Of a DNA stretch of 43,846 bases, positions 18,340 through 30,700 are shown piece after piece (position 1 is the first letter of the stretch; every line of letters begins with the position of its first letter). This stretch comes from Steroidobacteraceae bacterium (GTDB lineage: Bacteria > Pseudomonadota > Gammaproteobacteria > Steroidobacterales > Steroidobacteraceae): contig JADGHX010000019.1 in the NCBI GenBank assembly GCA_019683695.1, positions 1 to 43,846 of the forward strand, written 5' to 3'. The position numbers and the translations under genes are program-made. Below the pieces are notes generated by a model. It searched no databases, was not told the DNA's origin, and saw only the letters and a list, made by a program, of their open reading frames with translations.

Positions 18340-18978
18340 TTGAGCCAGTATTTCGAAGTCCACCCCGTGAATCCGCAGCCGCGCCTCATCCGGCGCGCGG
18401 CGGACATCGTGCGTGACGGCGGTGTCATCGCCTACCCGACCGACTCCTGCTACGCCCTCGGTTTCCATCTGGGCGACAAGGACGCGCTCGAGCGCGTGCG
18501 GCGCATCCGCCAGGCCGACCGCAATCACCATTTCACGCTCGTGTGCAGGGACCTGAGCGAGATCGGCCGGTACGCGAAGGTGGACACCTGGCAGTTTCGG
18601 CTGCTGAAGGCCTGCACACCCGGCGCATACACGTTTCTGCTGCCGGCCACGCGCGAAACGCCACGCAGGCTGCAGCATGAGCGCCGTCGCACTATCGGCA
18701 TCCGCGTGCCCAACCATCCCGTCCCGCTCGCTCTGCTCGAAGAGCTGGGGCAGCCGCTCATGAGCTCGACGCTCATGCTGCCTGGCGAGAGCACTCCGAT
18801 GACGGATCCGCATGAGATCCGCGCCCGGTTGGAGCACCAGATCGACGCCGTGCTGGATGGGGGCACGTGCGGGATGGAGCCGACCACCGTGGTCGATCTC
18901 GCGGTGATGCCGCCAGCCATCGTCCGCAACGGCAAGGGCGATATCACTCGCGTTTCCGGCATTTTGCGGGCCGTTTGA
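18340..18978 (+). CDS. yciO: YciO, Sua5/YrdC-family protein
   Basis: Paralogue of the threonylcarbamoyl-AMP synthase TsaC/YrdC; YciO binds nucleotide and RNA and its cell role is less sure. The start is TTG at 18340, giving MSQYFEVHPVNPQPRLI, close to E. coli YciO (MSQFFYIHPDNPQQRLI). At 212 residues it matches that protein (206). Conserved segments include GGVIAYPTDSCYALG, FTLVCRDLSEIGRY, CTPGAYTFLLPAT, TIGIRVPNHP, and PTTVVDL. The clear YciO-type N-terminus separates it from TsaC. It is followed by trpS after 196 bp. Confidence 0.93.
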   Translation: MSQYFEVHPVNPQPRLIRRAADIVRDGGVIAYPTDSCYALGFHLGDKDALERVRRIRQADRNHHFTLVCRDLSEIGRYAKVDTWQFRLLKACTPGAYTFLLPATRETPRRLQHERRRTIGIRVPNHPVPLALLEELGQPLMSSTLMLPGESTPMTDPHEIRARLEHQIDAVLDGGTCGMEPTTVVDLAVMPPAIVRNGKGDITRVSGILRAV

Positions 18979-19040
18979 GCGCGGCCTGTCTCGTGGCGGG
19001 CAACGTCCGGCGCGGGCGGCCGGCGCCGCCGGCATTCGGC

Positions 19041-19046
19041 TATAAT
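19041..19046 (+). promoter_or_regulatory. TATAAT -10 candidate upstream of trpS
   Basis: Perfect -10 hexamer, 129 nt before the trpS start; no good -35 is visible at the right spacing. If used, it gives a leader of about 120 nt with no sign of a Trp-rich leader peptide. Confidence 0.4.
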
Positions 19047-19174
19047 CCGCGCGGTTTCAATTGAAGGGTCTCCAGAGCCATCAGCGTGCCCAGTCGCAGC
19101 CCGCGTTCTGATATCAACATCCGTTTCTCACCAGCCACCCGCGTCGCTGGCCGTCGCATGGACGGCAATCACCC

Positions 19175-20389
19175 GTGAGCTCCAATCCGCAATCCCGCCG
19201 GATTCTGTCCGGCGTGCGCCCGACCGGCGCGCTCCATCTCGGCAATTACCACGGTGCCCTGCGCAACTGGGTCGAGCTGCAGTACCAGTACGAATGCTTT
19301 TTCTTCATTGCGGACTGGCACGCGCTCACCACCGGGTACGAGGACACGTCGAAGCTGCAGGAGAACATCCGGCAGGTGCTTATCGACTTTCTGGCGGCCG
19401 GGCTCAATCCGGGCGTCGCGACGATCTTCGTGCAGTCTCACGTGCCCGAGCACGCGGAGCTGCACCTGCTGCTATCGATGATCACGCCGCTCGGCTGGCT
19501 CGAGCGTGTGCCCACGTACAAAGATCAGCAGGAAGCCCTGAAGGAGAAGGACCTCGCCACGTACGGCTTTCTCGGCTACCCGCTGCTGCAGAGCGCGGAC
19601 ATCCTGCTCTATCGCCCCACCTACGTGCCCGTGGGCGAGGATCAGGTGTCGCATCTCGAGATCGCGCGTGAGATCGCGCGCCGCTTCAATCACCTCTACG
19701 GCCGGGAGCCGGATTTCGAGATCAAGGCGGAGCTCGCCGTGAAGAGCCTCGGCGGGAAAAATTCATCCACGTATCGCCAGCTGCGCCGGCGCTATCAGGA
19801 AGCCGGCGACACCGAGTCGCTCGAGCGAGCCCGCGCGCTCGTTCACAGCAACAACCGCATCACCGTGGCGGACAAGGAACGGCTGCTCGGCTATCTCGAG
19901 GGCTCGGGCGTCACCATTCTGCCGGAGCCGCAGGTGTTGCTCACGGAGACGCCGAAGGTGCCGGGGCTCGACGGACGCAAGATGTCCAAGTCGTATGGCA
20001 ACACCATCGGCATGCGCGAGGATCCGGACGCCGTCGCGCAGAAGATGCGCACCATGCAGACGGATCCGGCGCGGGTCCGCCGCACCGACCCGGGCACGCC
20101 CGAGAAGTGCCCGGTGTGGGATCTTCACAAGATCTACTCCGACGACAGCACGCGGGAGTGGGTCTACAACGGCTGCCGCACCGCTGGCATCGGCTGCCTC
20201 GATTGCAAGAAGCCGCTCATCGACAAGGTGGTCGAGGAGATCAACACCCTGCGGAAGCGCGCGCAGGAATTCGAGGAGAGCCCGGAGCTGCTGCGGAACA
20301 TCGTGACCGAGGGCGCGGACAAGGCGCGTGAAGCCGCGCGGGCGACGCTCGATGAAGTGCGCCGCGCGATGAATCTGCGGGCCGACTGA
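19175..20389 (+). CDS. trpS: Tryptophanyl-tRNA synthetase
   Basis: Class I synthetase that charges tRNA-Trp. The 404 residues include the HIGH-type motif ALHLGNYHGAL near the N-terminus and the KMSKS loop GRKMSKSYGN. Between them is an insertion of about 60 residues (KSLGGKNSSTYRQL to LLGYLEGSG) that makes it longer than E. coli TrpS (334); longer forms are known in related proteobacteria. The C-terminus has CRTAGIGCLDCKKPL. The start is GTG at 19175 with no clear ribosome site. A seven-codon mini-frame (ATG at 19158, stop overlapping the GTG by 4 nt) might couple translation, but this is speculative. scpA follows after 8 nt. Confidence 0.96.
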   Translation: MSSNPQSRRILSGVRPTGALHLGNYHGALRNWVELQYQYECFFFIADWHALTTGYEDTSKLQENIRQVLIDFLAAGLNPGVATIFVQSHVPEHAELHLLLSMITPLGWLERVPTYKDQQEALKEKDLATYGFLGYPLLQSADILLYRPTYVPVGEDQVSHLEIAREIARRFNHLYGREPDFEIKAELAVKSLGGKNSSTYRQLRRRYQEAGDTESLERARALVHSNNRITVADKERLLGYLEGSGVTILPEPQVLLTETPKVPGLDGRKMSKSYGNTIGMREDPDAVAQKMRTMQTDPARVRRTDPGTPEKCPVWDLHKIYSDDSTREWVYNGCRTAGIGCLDCKKPLIDKVVEEINTLRKRAQEFEESPELLRNIVTEGADKAREAARATLDEVRRAMNLRAD

Positions 20390-20397
20390 CGTCGCCC

Positions 20398-21912
20398 ATG
20401 AAGCCGAAGCTCGAGATCGTCGCCTCCAATGATCCGGCACCGCCCGCGCCGGCGGAAGGAGTGCCCGAACAAATGGAAATGCCATTTGCCGTCGTCCGTG
20501 GCGAGCCGATCACCGAGCTGCCGAAGGACCTCTACATCCCGCCGCAGGCGCTCGAGGTGTTCCTCGAGGCCTTCGAGGGTCCGCTCGATCTGCTGCTGTA
20601 TCTCATCCGTCGGCAGAACCTCGACATCCTCGACATTCCGCTGGCGGAGATCACCCGGCAGTACATGCAGTACATCGAGCTGATGCAGGAATTGCAGCTC
20701 GAGCTCGCGGGCGAATACATGGTGATGGCCGCCACGCTCGCGGAAATCAAATCGCGCATGCTGCTGCCGCGGCCGAAGGTCGAGGGCGATGGCGCGGAGG
20801 AAGACCCGCGTGCGGAGCTCGTGCGCCGGCTGCAGGAGTACGAGCGCTTCAAGCGCGCGGCGGAAGATCTGGATCGCCTGCCCCGCCTGGAGCGCGACAC
20901 GTGGTGCGCGGGCGCGGAGCTGAAAGATCGCAAGGTCGTGCGTCTGCTGCCGCAGGTGACGCTGCAGGAGATGCTCATCGCCTTCAAGGAAGTGGTGGTG
21001 CGCGCGGAGATGTTCTCGCATCACCACATCTCCCGCGAGCGGCTGTCCGTGCGCCAGCGCATGACGGACATTCTTGCGACGCTCGAGCGCGCGAGCTTCG
21101 TGGAGTTCGTGCGGCTGTTCCGGCCCGAGGAAGGGCGCATGGGCGTCACGGTGACGTTCATCGCCATTCTCGAGCTGATGCGCGAGGGGCTGCTGGATAT
21201 CGTGCAGGCCGAGCCGTTCGCACCCATTCACGTGCGGCTGGCGTCGGAAAACCGCATGCTGCGGCTGGTCGCGAACAACGAGCCGCGGGATGCTCCTCCC
21301 GGCGCAGCCGGTGAGCTCGCTGCTGAAAGCGTGTACGAGGAGGCGGCCACCGAGGAGAACGCGGCGAACCCCAGCGCCGCCACCGACGTTGACGCTGCCG
21401 AGCGCGACGCTGCTCGGACCGATGATGGGGAGATCGACGACGCGGAGCGCGACTTCGCCGAGAGCGCGGATGCCGCCGCCAGCATGGCTGCGTTCGACGC
21501 CGCCGGGATCGAATCCGCCGAGGCCGAGCGCGAATCCGTTGAGACCGAGGCTGTTGGGGGCGACTCGGCCGAGTCCGGCGTTGAAGAGACCTCACCTCAC
21601 GAAGCCGCGTCCACCGACAGCGAATCTGCCGCGCACAGCGCTGCTGTCGTGACTCCGGATGCGGATGCGTTCGCAGAATCGCAAGCCCCGCATGCCGCAG
21701 AGTCCAGCACGCTCGAGATGGCCTCACAGGAAAACCGCGAGGCACCGCCGTCCGCGGCCACGAACAGTATCACGGCGGGCAATGATCCCGCCCCACACAT
21801 GGAGCCGGGCAAATCGCCGGCTTCAGGCATGGAAGCGGGTCCCACGCCCGCCCACAACGACAGTGAATCACAGGGTGGAGAATCGCCGCCGCCAGACGAG
21901 GGGCGTTCATGA
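20398..21912 (+). CDS. scpA: Segregation and condensation protein A with a long acidic tail
   Basis: Kleisin that bridges the heads of the SMC dimer. The conserved core spans about residues 45-290, with FLEAFEGPLDLLLYLIRRQNLDI-type N-terminus (57-78), EYMVMAATLAEIKSRMLLP and a C-terminal winged helix with FVEFVRLF and GVTVTFIAILELMREG. Residues 295-504 form a tail dominated by Ala, Glu, Asp and Ser with almost no hydrophobic patches, so the product is far longer than usual (about 250-290). It starts 8 nt after trpS and overlaps scpB by 4 nt (ATGA), implying translational coupling. smc lies in the same window on the opposite strand. Confidence 0.95.
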   Translation: MKPKLEIVASNDPAPPAPAEGVPEQMEMPFAVVRGEPITELPKDLYIPPQALEVFLEAFEGPLDLLLYLIRRQNLDILDIPLAEITRQYMQYIELMQELQLELAGEYMVMAATLAEIKSRMLLPRPKVEGDGAEEDPRAELVRRLQEYERFKRAAEDLDRLPRLERDTWCAGAELKDRKVVRLLPQVTLQEMLIAFKEVVVRAEMFSHHHISRERLSVRQRMTDILATLERASFVEFVRLFRPEEGRMGVTVTFIAILELMREGLLDIVQAEPFAPIHVRLASENRMLRLVANNEPRDAPPGAAGELAAESVYEEAATEENAANPSAATDVDAAERDAARTDDGEIDDAERDFAESADAAASMAAFDAAGIESAEAERESVETEAVGGDSAESGVEETSPHEAASTDSESAAHSAAVVTPDADAFAESQAPHAAESSTLEMASQENREAPPSAATNSITAGNDPAPHMEPGKSPASGMEAGPTPAHNDSESQGGESPPPDEGRS

Positions 21913-22856
21913 ACGAGTCGTACATCAAGAATGTGATTGAAGCGGCGCTGCTTGCGGCGGGCCGTCCTTTGCAGATCGCCGAGCTGGCCGCGCTGTTCGA
22001 CGAGGCGAGCCGGCCCGCGCCGGCCGCGATTCGCGACGCGCTCACGACTCTCGAAGCGGACTACGCCGAGCGCGGCATCGAAGTGAAGGAAACCGCCACG
22101 GGCTTCCGCATCCAGGTGCGACGGGAGCTGGCGAACGAAGTCTCGCGGCTGTGGCCCGAGCGCCCGCCGCGCTACTCGCGCGCGCTGCTCGAAACGCTCG
22201 CGCTGATCGCATACCGCCAGCCCATCACCCGCGCGGAAATCGAAGCGGTGCGCGGCGTGGCCGTGAATCCGAACATCATCAAGACGCTCATGGAGCGCAA
22301 CTGGGTGCGCGTCGTGGGCCAGCGCGACGTGCCGGGCCGCCCCGAGCTGCTCGCCACGACGAAGGAGTTCCTGGACTACTTCGGCCTGAAAAGCCTCGAG
22401 GATCTGCCGCCGCTCGAAGAGCTCAAGGCCATGGGCGATGTGAATCTGCAGCTCGATCTGGCCAAGGCGCCCGATGGCGCGCAAGGCTCGAATGCCGCGG
22501 AAGGCCAGCCCGATGCCGCGGCAGCGGATGGCGCAGCGTCCGATTCGAACACGGCAGCCGATACAACCAGCGAGGCCGCTTCGACTGCCGGGCAGGAGTC
22601 GTCTTCCGAGCCTGCTTCCGCCACCGCAGAGCCGGCCGACGCCGCATCGACCGCCGATGAGGCCTCCGCGAGCGGGGAGCCGGAGGATGACGACTCGAAC
22701 GACGGCGCCCCGACGGCCGAGGCGGATGCGAGCCCTGCAGCCGATGCCGACTTCGAGGACGATGCCGCGGACGATGCGGCCGATGAGGAAGAGCTCTCGG
22801 CCGATGCGGATGACTCGAAAGAGCTGGTCGCCGCACCCCACCGCTTCGAAGACTGA
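21909..22856 (+). CDS. scpB: Segregation and condensation protein B with an acidic tail
   Basis: Two tandem winged-helix domains that dimerise and bind ScpA in the SMC condensin. Core residues 1-185 show YIKNVIEAALLAAGRPL, RYSRALLETLALIAYRQPITRAEIE (split over 89-112), GVAVNPNIIKTLMERNWV and GRPELLATTKEFLDYFGL. Residues 186-315 are a low-complexity tail rich in Ala, Asp, Glu and Ser ending in ELVAAPHRFED. The overlap with scpA and the 5-nt gap to the RluB-like gene make trpS-scpA-scpB-rluB a likely operon. The core has normal length, and only the tail is unusual. Confidence 0.95.
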   Translation: MNESYIKNVIEAALLAAGRPLQIAELAALFDEASRPAPAAIRDALTTLEADYAERGIEVKETATGFRIQVRRELANEVSRLWPERPPRYSRALLETLALIAYRQPITRAEIEAVRGVAVNPNIIKTLMERNWVRVVGQRDVPGRPELLATTKEFLDYFGLKSLEDLPPLEELKAMGDVNLQLDLAKAPDGAQGSNAAEGQPDAAAADGAASDSNTAADTTSEAASTAGQESSSEPASATAEPADAASTADEASASGEPEDDDSNDGAPTAEADASPAADADFEDDAADDAADEEELSADADDSKELVAAPHRFED

Positions 22857-22861
22857 CTTCC

Positions 22862-24082
22862 ATGGCCGCCCGCGGCCGCGACAAGCACCCACGCAGCCCA
22901 GGCGCTGCACGCAGACCCGGCTCGCCGCACGCCCGTGCTTCGGGGCGCGGCGAGCCTTCGCGATCTGCCCAGCACGCTCCCGATGCGAGCCGTGGCAAGC
23001 GCCAGTCGCTCACAAAACTTCGCAGCACACGTGTCGGTGCGCGATCGCCGGAAAGCGATCGCGGTTTCTCCGACGTGCGGCGTGATGCTTCGAGACGCGC
23101 GCCACCGGCCTCGGACTCACGTGAACTGCCGCGCGACCGCAGCGCCCCGGCTGAGGGCCGTGGCATGCGAAGCAAGCGTGATTTCAGTGATGCCACGCCA
23201 CGCCCGGAACAGCGTGCTGCCGGCCGCTTCCGGGCGGCAGAGGAATCGAAGCACACAGGGCCGGGCGAACGGCACCGCCGCGGGCGTCCCGGTTCGCGGC
23301 GCTTCTCGCCATCTCGACGCGGGCATCATGGTGGTCGCAGCGCCGAGGGCGAGCGCCTGCAAAAGGTGCTCGCGCGCATGGGCGTGGCCTCACGCCGGGA
23401 GGCGGAGGACTGGATCCGCGCAGGCCGGATCACGGTGAATGGTCAGCCGGCGGTGCTCGGCATGCGAGTCACCCGCTCGGATCGCCTGCGGCTCGATGGC
23501 CGGCTCATTCACCGGCACGAGATTGCCGCGGGTCAGGTGTATCTGTGCCATCGCTCCCCCGGCGAGCACCTGCGCAGCCCCGATGAGCCGTCGGAGCATC
23601 AGGCGCTCGTGGAGCGTCTGCCGCGCCGGGCGGGCAACCGGTTCATCATGATCAGTCCCATGCCGCGCATCGATGGGGGCCTCGAGCTCGTCACGTCGGA
23701 TGGCGAGCTGGCGGCAACCCTGCAGCGAACCATCCACAGCCTGCCAAGCGAGTTCAGCGTGCGCGTGCTGGGTGAACTGACCGATGCTCAGCTCCGCAAC
23801 ATCCTCGACGGCCTGCTGGATCGCGGCGACCGCCTGCAGGTCGAGAGCTGCGAGCCGAGCGGCGGCGAAGGCGCGAACCGGTGGTACACCATCGTCGCGC
23901 GCGGCGGGAGCGGCAAGGACGTGCGTCAGCTCTTCGAGCGCCAGGGTGCGCTGGTGAGCCGCGTGCTGCGCACGCGCGTGGGAACGCTGGTGCTCGACCG
24001 ACACTTGTCGCGCGGCCAGTTCCGCCCGCTCACGAAAGACGAAGTCGCCGCGCTCACCCCGCCGGAGCCGACGGTCACCTGA
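22862..24082 (+). CDS. RluB/RsuA-family protein lacking the catalytic Asp; Arg-rich N-terminal extension
   Basis: By position after scpAB and by overall similarity this is the RluB homologue, which in E. coli makes pseudouridine in the 23S rRNA near the peptidyl transferase centre. Residues 1-160 are an Arg/Ser/Gly-rich, disordered extension. The S4 domain follows (163-215, GERLQKVLARMGVASRRE). In the synthase domain the universal GRLDxxT motif, which holds the nucleophilic Asp, aligns without gaps to SPMPRID (265-271), so Pro268 occupies the Asp place. The conserved Tyr of the YAVRVFG strand is Phe298. EGRNREVRRLW reads GGSGKDVRQLF. The fold-level anchors LPRRAG, TSDGELA, GGEGANRWY and VSRVLRTR remain. 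It probably binds rRNA without ordinary synthase activity; Asp271 could substitute only if the loop shifts. The frame is intact and no strong ribosome site is seen at the ATG. Confidence 0.85.
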   Translation: MAARGRDKHPRSPGAARRPGSPHARASGRGEPSRSAQHAPDASRGKRQSLTKLRSTRVGARSPESDRGFSDVRRDASRRAPPASDSRELPRDRSAPAEGRGMRSKRDFSDATPRPEQRAAGRFRAAEESKHTGPGERHRRGRPGSRRFSPSRRGHHGGRSAEGERLQKVLARMGVASRREAEDWIRAGRITVNGQPAVLGMRVTRSDRLRLDGRLIHRHEIAAGQVYLCHRSPGEHLRSPDEPSEHQALVERLPRRAGNRFIMISPMPRIDGGLELVTSDGELAATLQRTIHSLPSEFSVRVLGELTDAQLRNILDGLLDRGDRLQVESCEPSGGEGANRWYTIVARGGSGKDVRQLFERQGALVSRVLRTRVGTLVLDRHLSRGQFRPLTKDEVAALTPPEPTVT

Positions 24083-24202
24083 AGTCCGTCCTCACCCATT
24101 TCAGGCGATACGGCGCCAGCGCGGCCGTGTAAACAACTGCGAGGACTGATCAGCCAAGCGGTAGAAGTGCGCCGGCGCAGCGTTCGGGTGCACGAAAACG
24201 CT

Positions 24203-27639
<3,437 letters not shown>

Positions 27640-27799
27640 AGGTCACTCGTTCACGCGGAACGTCGCCAGCAGCGACTCTTCGGTCAACGCTTTCGTTCCC
27701 CGCCACGTTCGAGGCGCACGCCCCGCACGACCGGGCGTGGCGGCTGCACTGCCCGCCCGACCGTCTGCCGAGCATGAACCGAGCCTCCCTTGTGGCCGA

Positions 27800-30700
27800 T
27801 CACACCGCCGCGAGCCGCACGGCCTCGTCGACGTCCACAGCCACGAGACGCGAGACGCCCGGCTCGTTCATCGTCACCCCGATGAGCTGCGAAGCCAGCT
27901 CCATCGTCGTCTTGTTGTGCGTGATGAAGATGAACTGCACGCGTTCCGACATATCACGCACGATATCGCAGAAGCGCCCGACGTTGTGCTCATCGAGCGG
28001 CGCGTCCACCTCGTCGAGCAGACAGAACGGCGCAGGGTTCAGATCGAAGATGGAGAACACGAGCGCCACGGCGGTGAGCGCCTTCTCTCCGCCCGAGAGC
28101 TGATGGATGGTGCTGTTGCGCTTGCCCGGCGGCCGCGCCATGACGGCGATGCCGGCCTGCAGCGGATCATCGCCCACCATTTCGAGATACGCGTGCCCGC
28201 CGCCGAAGAGCCGCGGGAATTTCTCCTGCATGCCGGCGTTGATGCGGTTGAACGTTTCCTCGAAACGCGTGCGCGTCTCCCGGTCGATGCGCTGCATGGC
28301 CTGCTCGAGCGTGGCCAGGGCATCCGTCAGGTCCGTGAACTGGCGGTCGAGATATTCCTTGCGCTCGGTCTGCTCCTTGAGCTCATCGATCGCGGCGAGG
28401 TTCACCTGTCCGAGCTTCTCGATGTCCGCGCGAACGCCGTGCAGGGATTCCTCCCACGCGGGCACCGTGGCATCGGCTGCGAGGCCCTGCTGAATTTCCG
28501 CAAGCTCGAAGCGTGTGGCCGCGAACTGCTCGGCAATGGACTCGCGGCGCACGCGCGTTTCCTGCGCGGCGAGCTTCGCGGCTTCCATCGCCTCGCGGGC
28601 GCTGTTCACGCGCTGCTCGGCTTCGAACCGCTTCTCTTCGAGCTCGCGCAATTCCGCATCCGCATCTTCGAGCGCGCGGCGGGCGGTCGAGAGCTCCGCC
28701 TCGATATCGAGGCGCCGCGACAGCGCCTCATCGAGCCGCTGCTGCAGCTCGAGGATGGGCGCATCGCCGCTTGCCAGCTCTTTCTCCAGCTCCTCGCAGC
28801 GCTGTGCGAGCTGCGCGCGCTGTTCGATCATGCGGGCAAGACTTACGGAGACGGAGCTTTCGGTCGACCTGCGCGATTCGATGCGGATGAGCAGATCGCG
28901 CGCCGTCACCTGTGCAGCCTGCGCGGCGGCACGACGACTCGCCACCGCCTCGCGACGTTCCTCGCGCTCGTTCTCGAGATCCGGCCGACGCGAATCGAGC
29001 TCGCCCAGCGTGAGCAGCCCCCGATCGAGCTCTTCGCGGGCGCGCGTGAGCGCTTCCTGTGCCGTGCTGATCTCGCGCGCGACTTCCGCTGCCTCGGCTT
29101 CGAGACGCTCGCGACGGAGCGTCGTCTCCTGCGCACGCGCCCGCATCGCTTCGAGCTGCGCCAGCAGGTCCGCATGCTGCCGGTGCGCGCCCTGAATGCC
29201 CGACTGCGCCGCGTCGCGCTGCGCTTCTGCCTCGGCCAGCGACTGGCGCACCTCGGTCAGGTGAGTCTCGATCGCGCGCACCTGCTCTTCGGCGAGCGCG
29301 AGATCCGCGCGCAGCGACTTGAGGCGATGCTCGCGCTCGATGACGCCGGCGTGATGATCCGCACCGCGGCTGACCCGAAGCCAGTTCCGCCCGATCCACT
29401 CGCCGTTGCGCGTGATGATGGACTTGCCCGCCGGCAGAGAGCCGCGGCCGGCAAGCGCTTCGGCGAGCGTTTCCGCGGTGATGACATCCGACAGCGGTCC
29501 CACGACTGACGCGGGTCCCTTGACCTTCGAGGCGAGGCTCCCCGGCTGTGCCGAGTCGGCCGCGCCATCCTGCTCGACGAGCGCGAGGCGGCCGCTGGTG
29601 AATCCATCAAGCGCGGCGGCAATCTCGTCGAGCCGGTCCACGCAAACGGCTTCGAGGTAATCCCCGAGCGCAGTTTCCACGGCACGTTCCCAGCCGGGCT
29701 CGACCTCGAGGGTCTGGGCGAGGCGGGTGTTCGCCCCGAGACCGCGCCCTGCAAGCCACTCGGTGGCATGACCGGCCTCGCGGCTGAGCGCAGCCTTCTG
29801 CAGCGCCTCGAGTGACATGACCTCCGAGCGGATGCGCTCGCGCGCGGCGCGTGAGGACTCGAGCCGGCCTTCCACCGCAAGCTGCTCGGAACGCAGGGAC
29901 TGCACCACATCCAGCGCCTGCGCGAGCGTATTCGCGAGCTCCTCGCTCTTGAGGCGCGCCTGCGCTTCGCTTTCCGCAAGCGATGCAAGCTGCTCATCCG
30001 CGCTTTGCGCGGCAAGCGTCTCGCGCTCGAGCGCCAGGCGATCGGCCTGCGCCATGAAGCGGCGAAGCTGATTTTCGAGCTGCTCGATGCGGGCGCGCTC
30101 GACCTGCGTGGTCTGGTGCGCGGTGCCGAGCGAGCGGTTGAAGTCTTCCCAGCGCTGCTGCCAGGCATGCAGGGCCTGCTCGGCTTCCTCGAGCGCGGTG
30201 CGCGCCGTTTCCTCGGCGAGCTGTGCCGTCTCGAGCTCGGGAGCGAGCGTTTCGAGCTCCGCGCGCAGATCCGCGAGCTGCTTTTCATCACGCTCGATGT
30301 GAAGCGCGAGCTCGTTGAGGGTGCCGCGGGATTGCGCCAGGTCGTTCTTCTGGCGCTCGCGCAGCTGGCGCGTGTGCTCGATGGTCTGCTCGGTGCGGGA
30401 GATTTCCGCGCCCACCTCGTAGTAGCGGCCCTGAACGGCGGATACCCGCTCGCTCTGCTCCGAATGGAACTGCCGCTGCTTCTCGATGGCCGCTTCGGCG
30501 GCGCGCTGGTCTGCAAGCGCCGCCTGCATGGCAAGGTCGCATTCGCGGACGGCGCTGTCGTGCACCTCCGTACCGCTGTCGAGCTCGCGCATGCGCAAGG
30601 CGAGCAGCTCTGCGGTGAGCTTTCGCTCCTGCTCCTTCAGCGCCTGATATCGACGAGCCGTGGCGGCCTGGCGCTGCAGGTGGCGAATCTGTTTCTCGAC

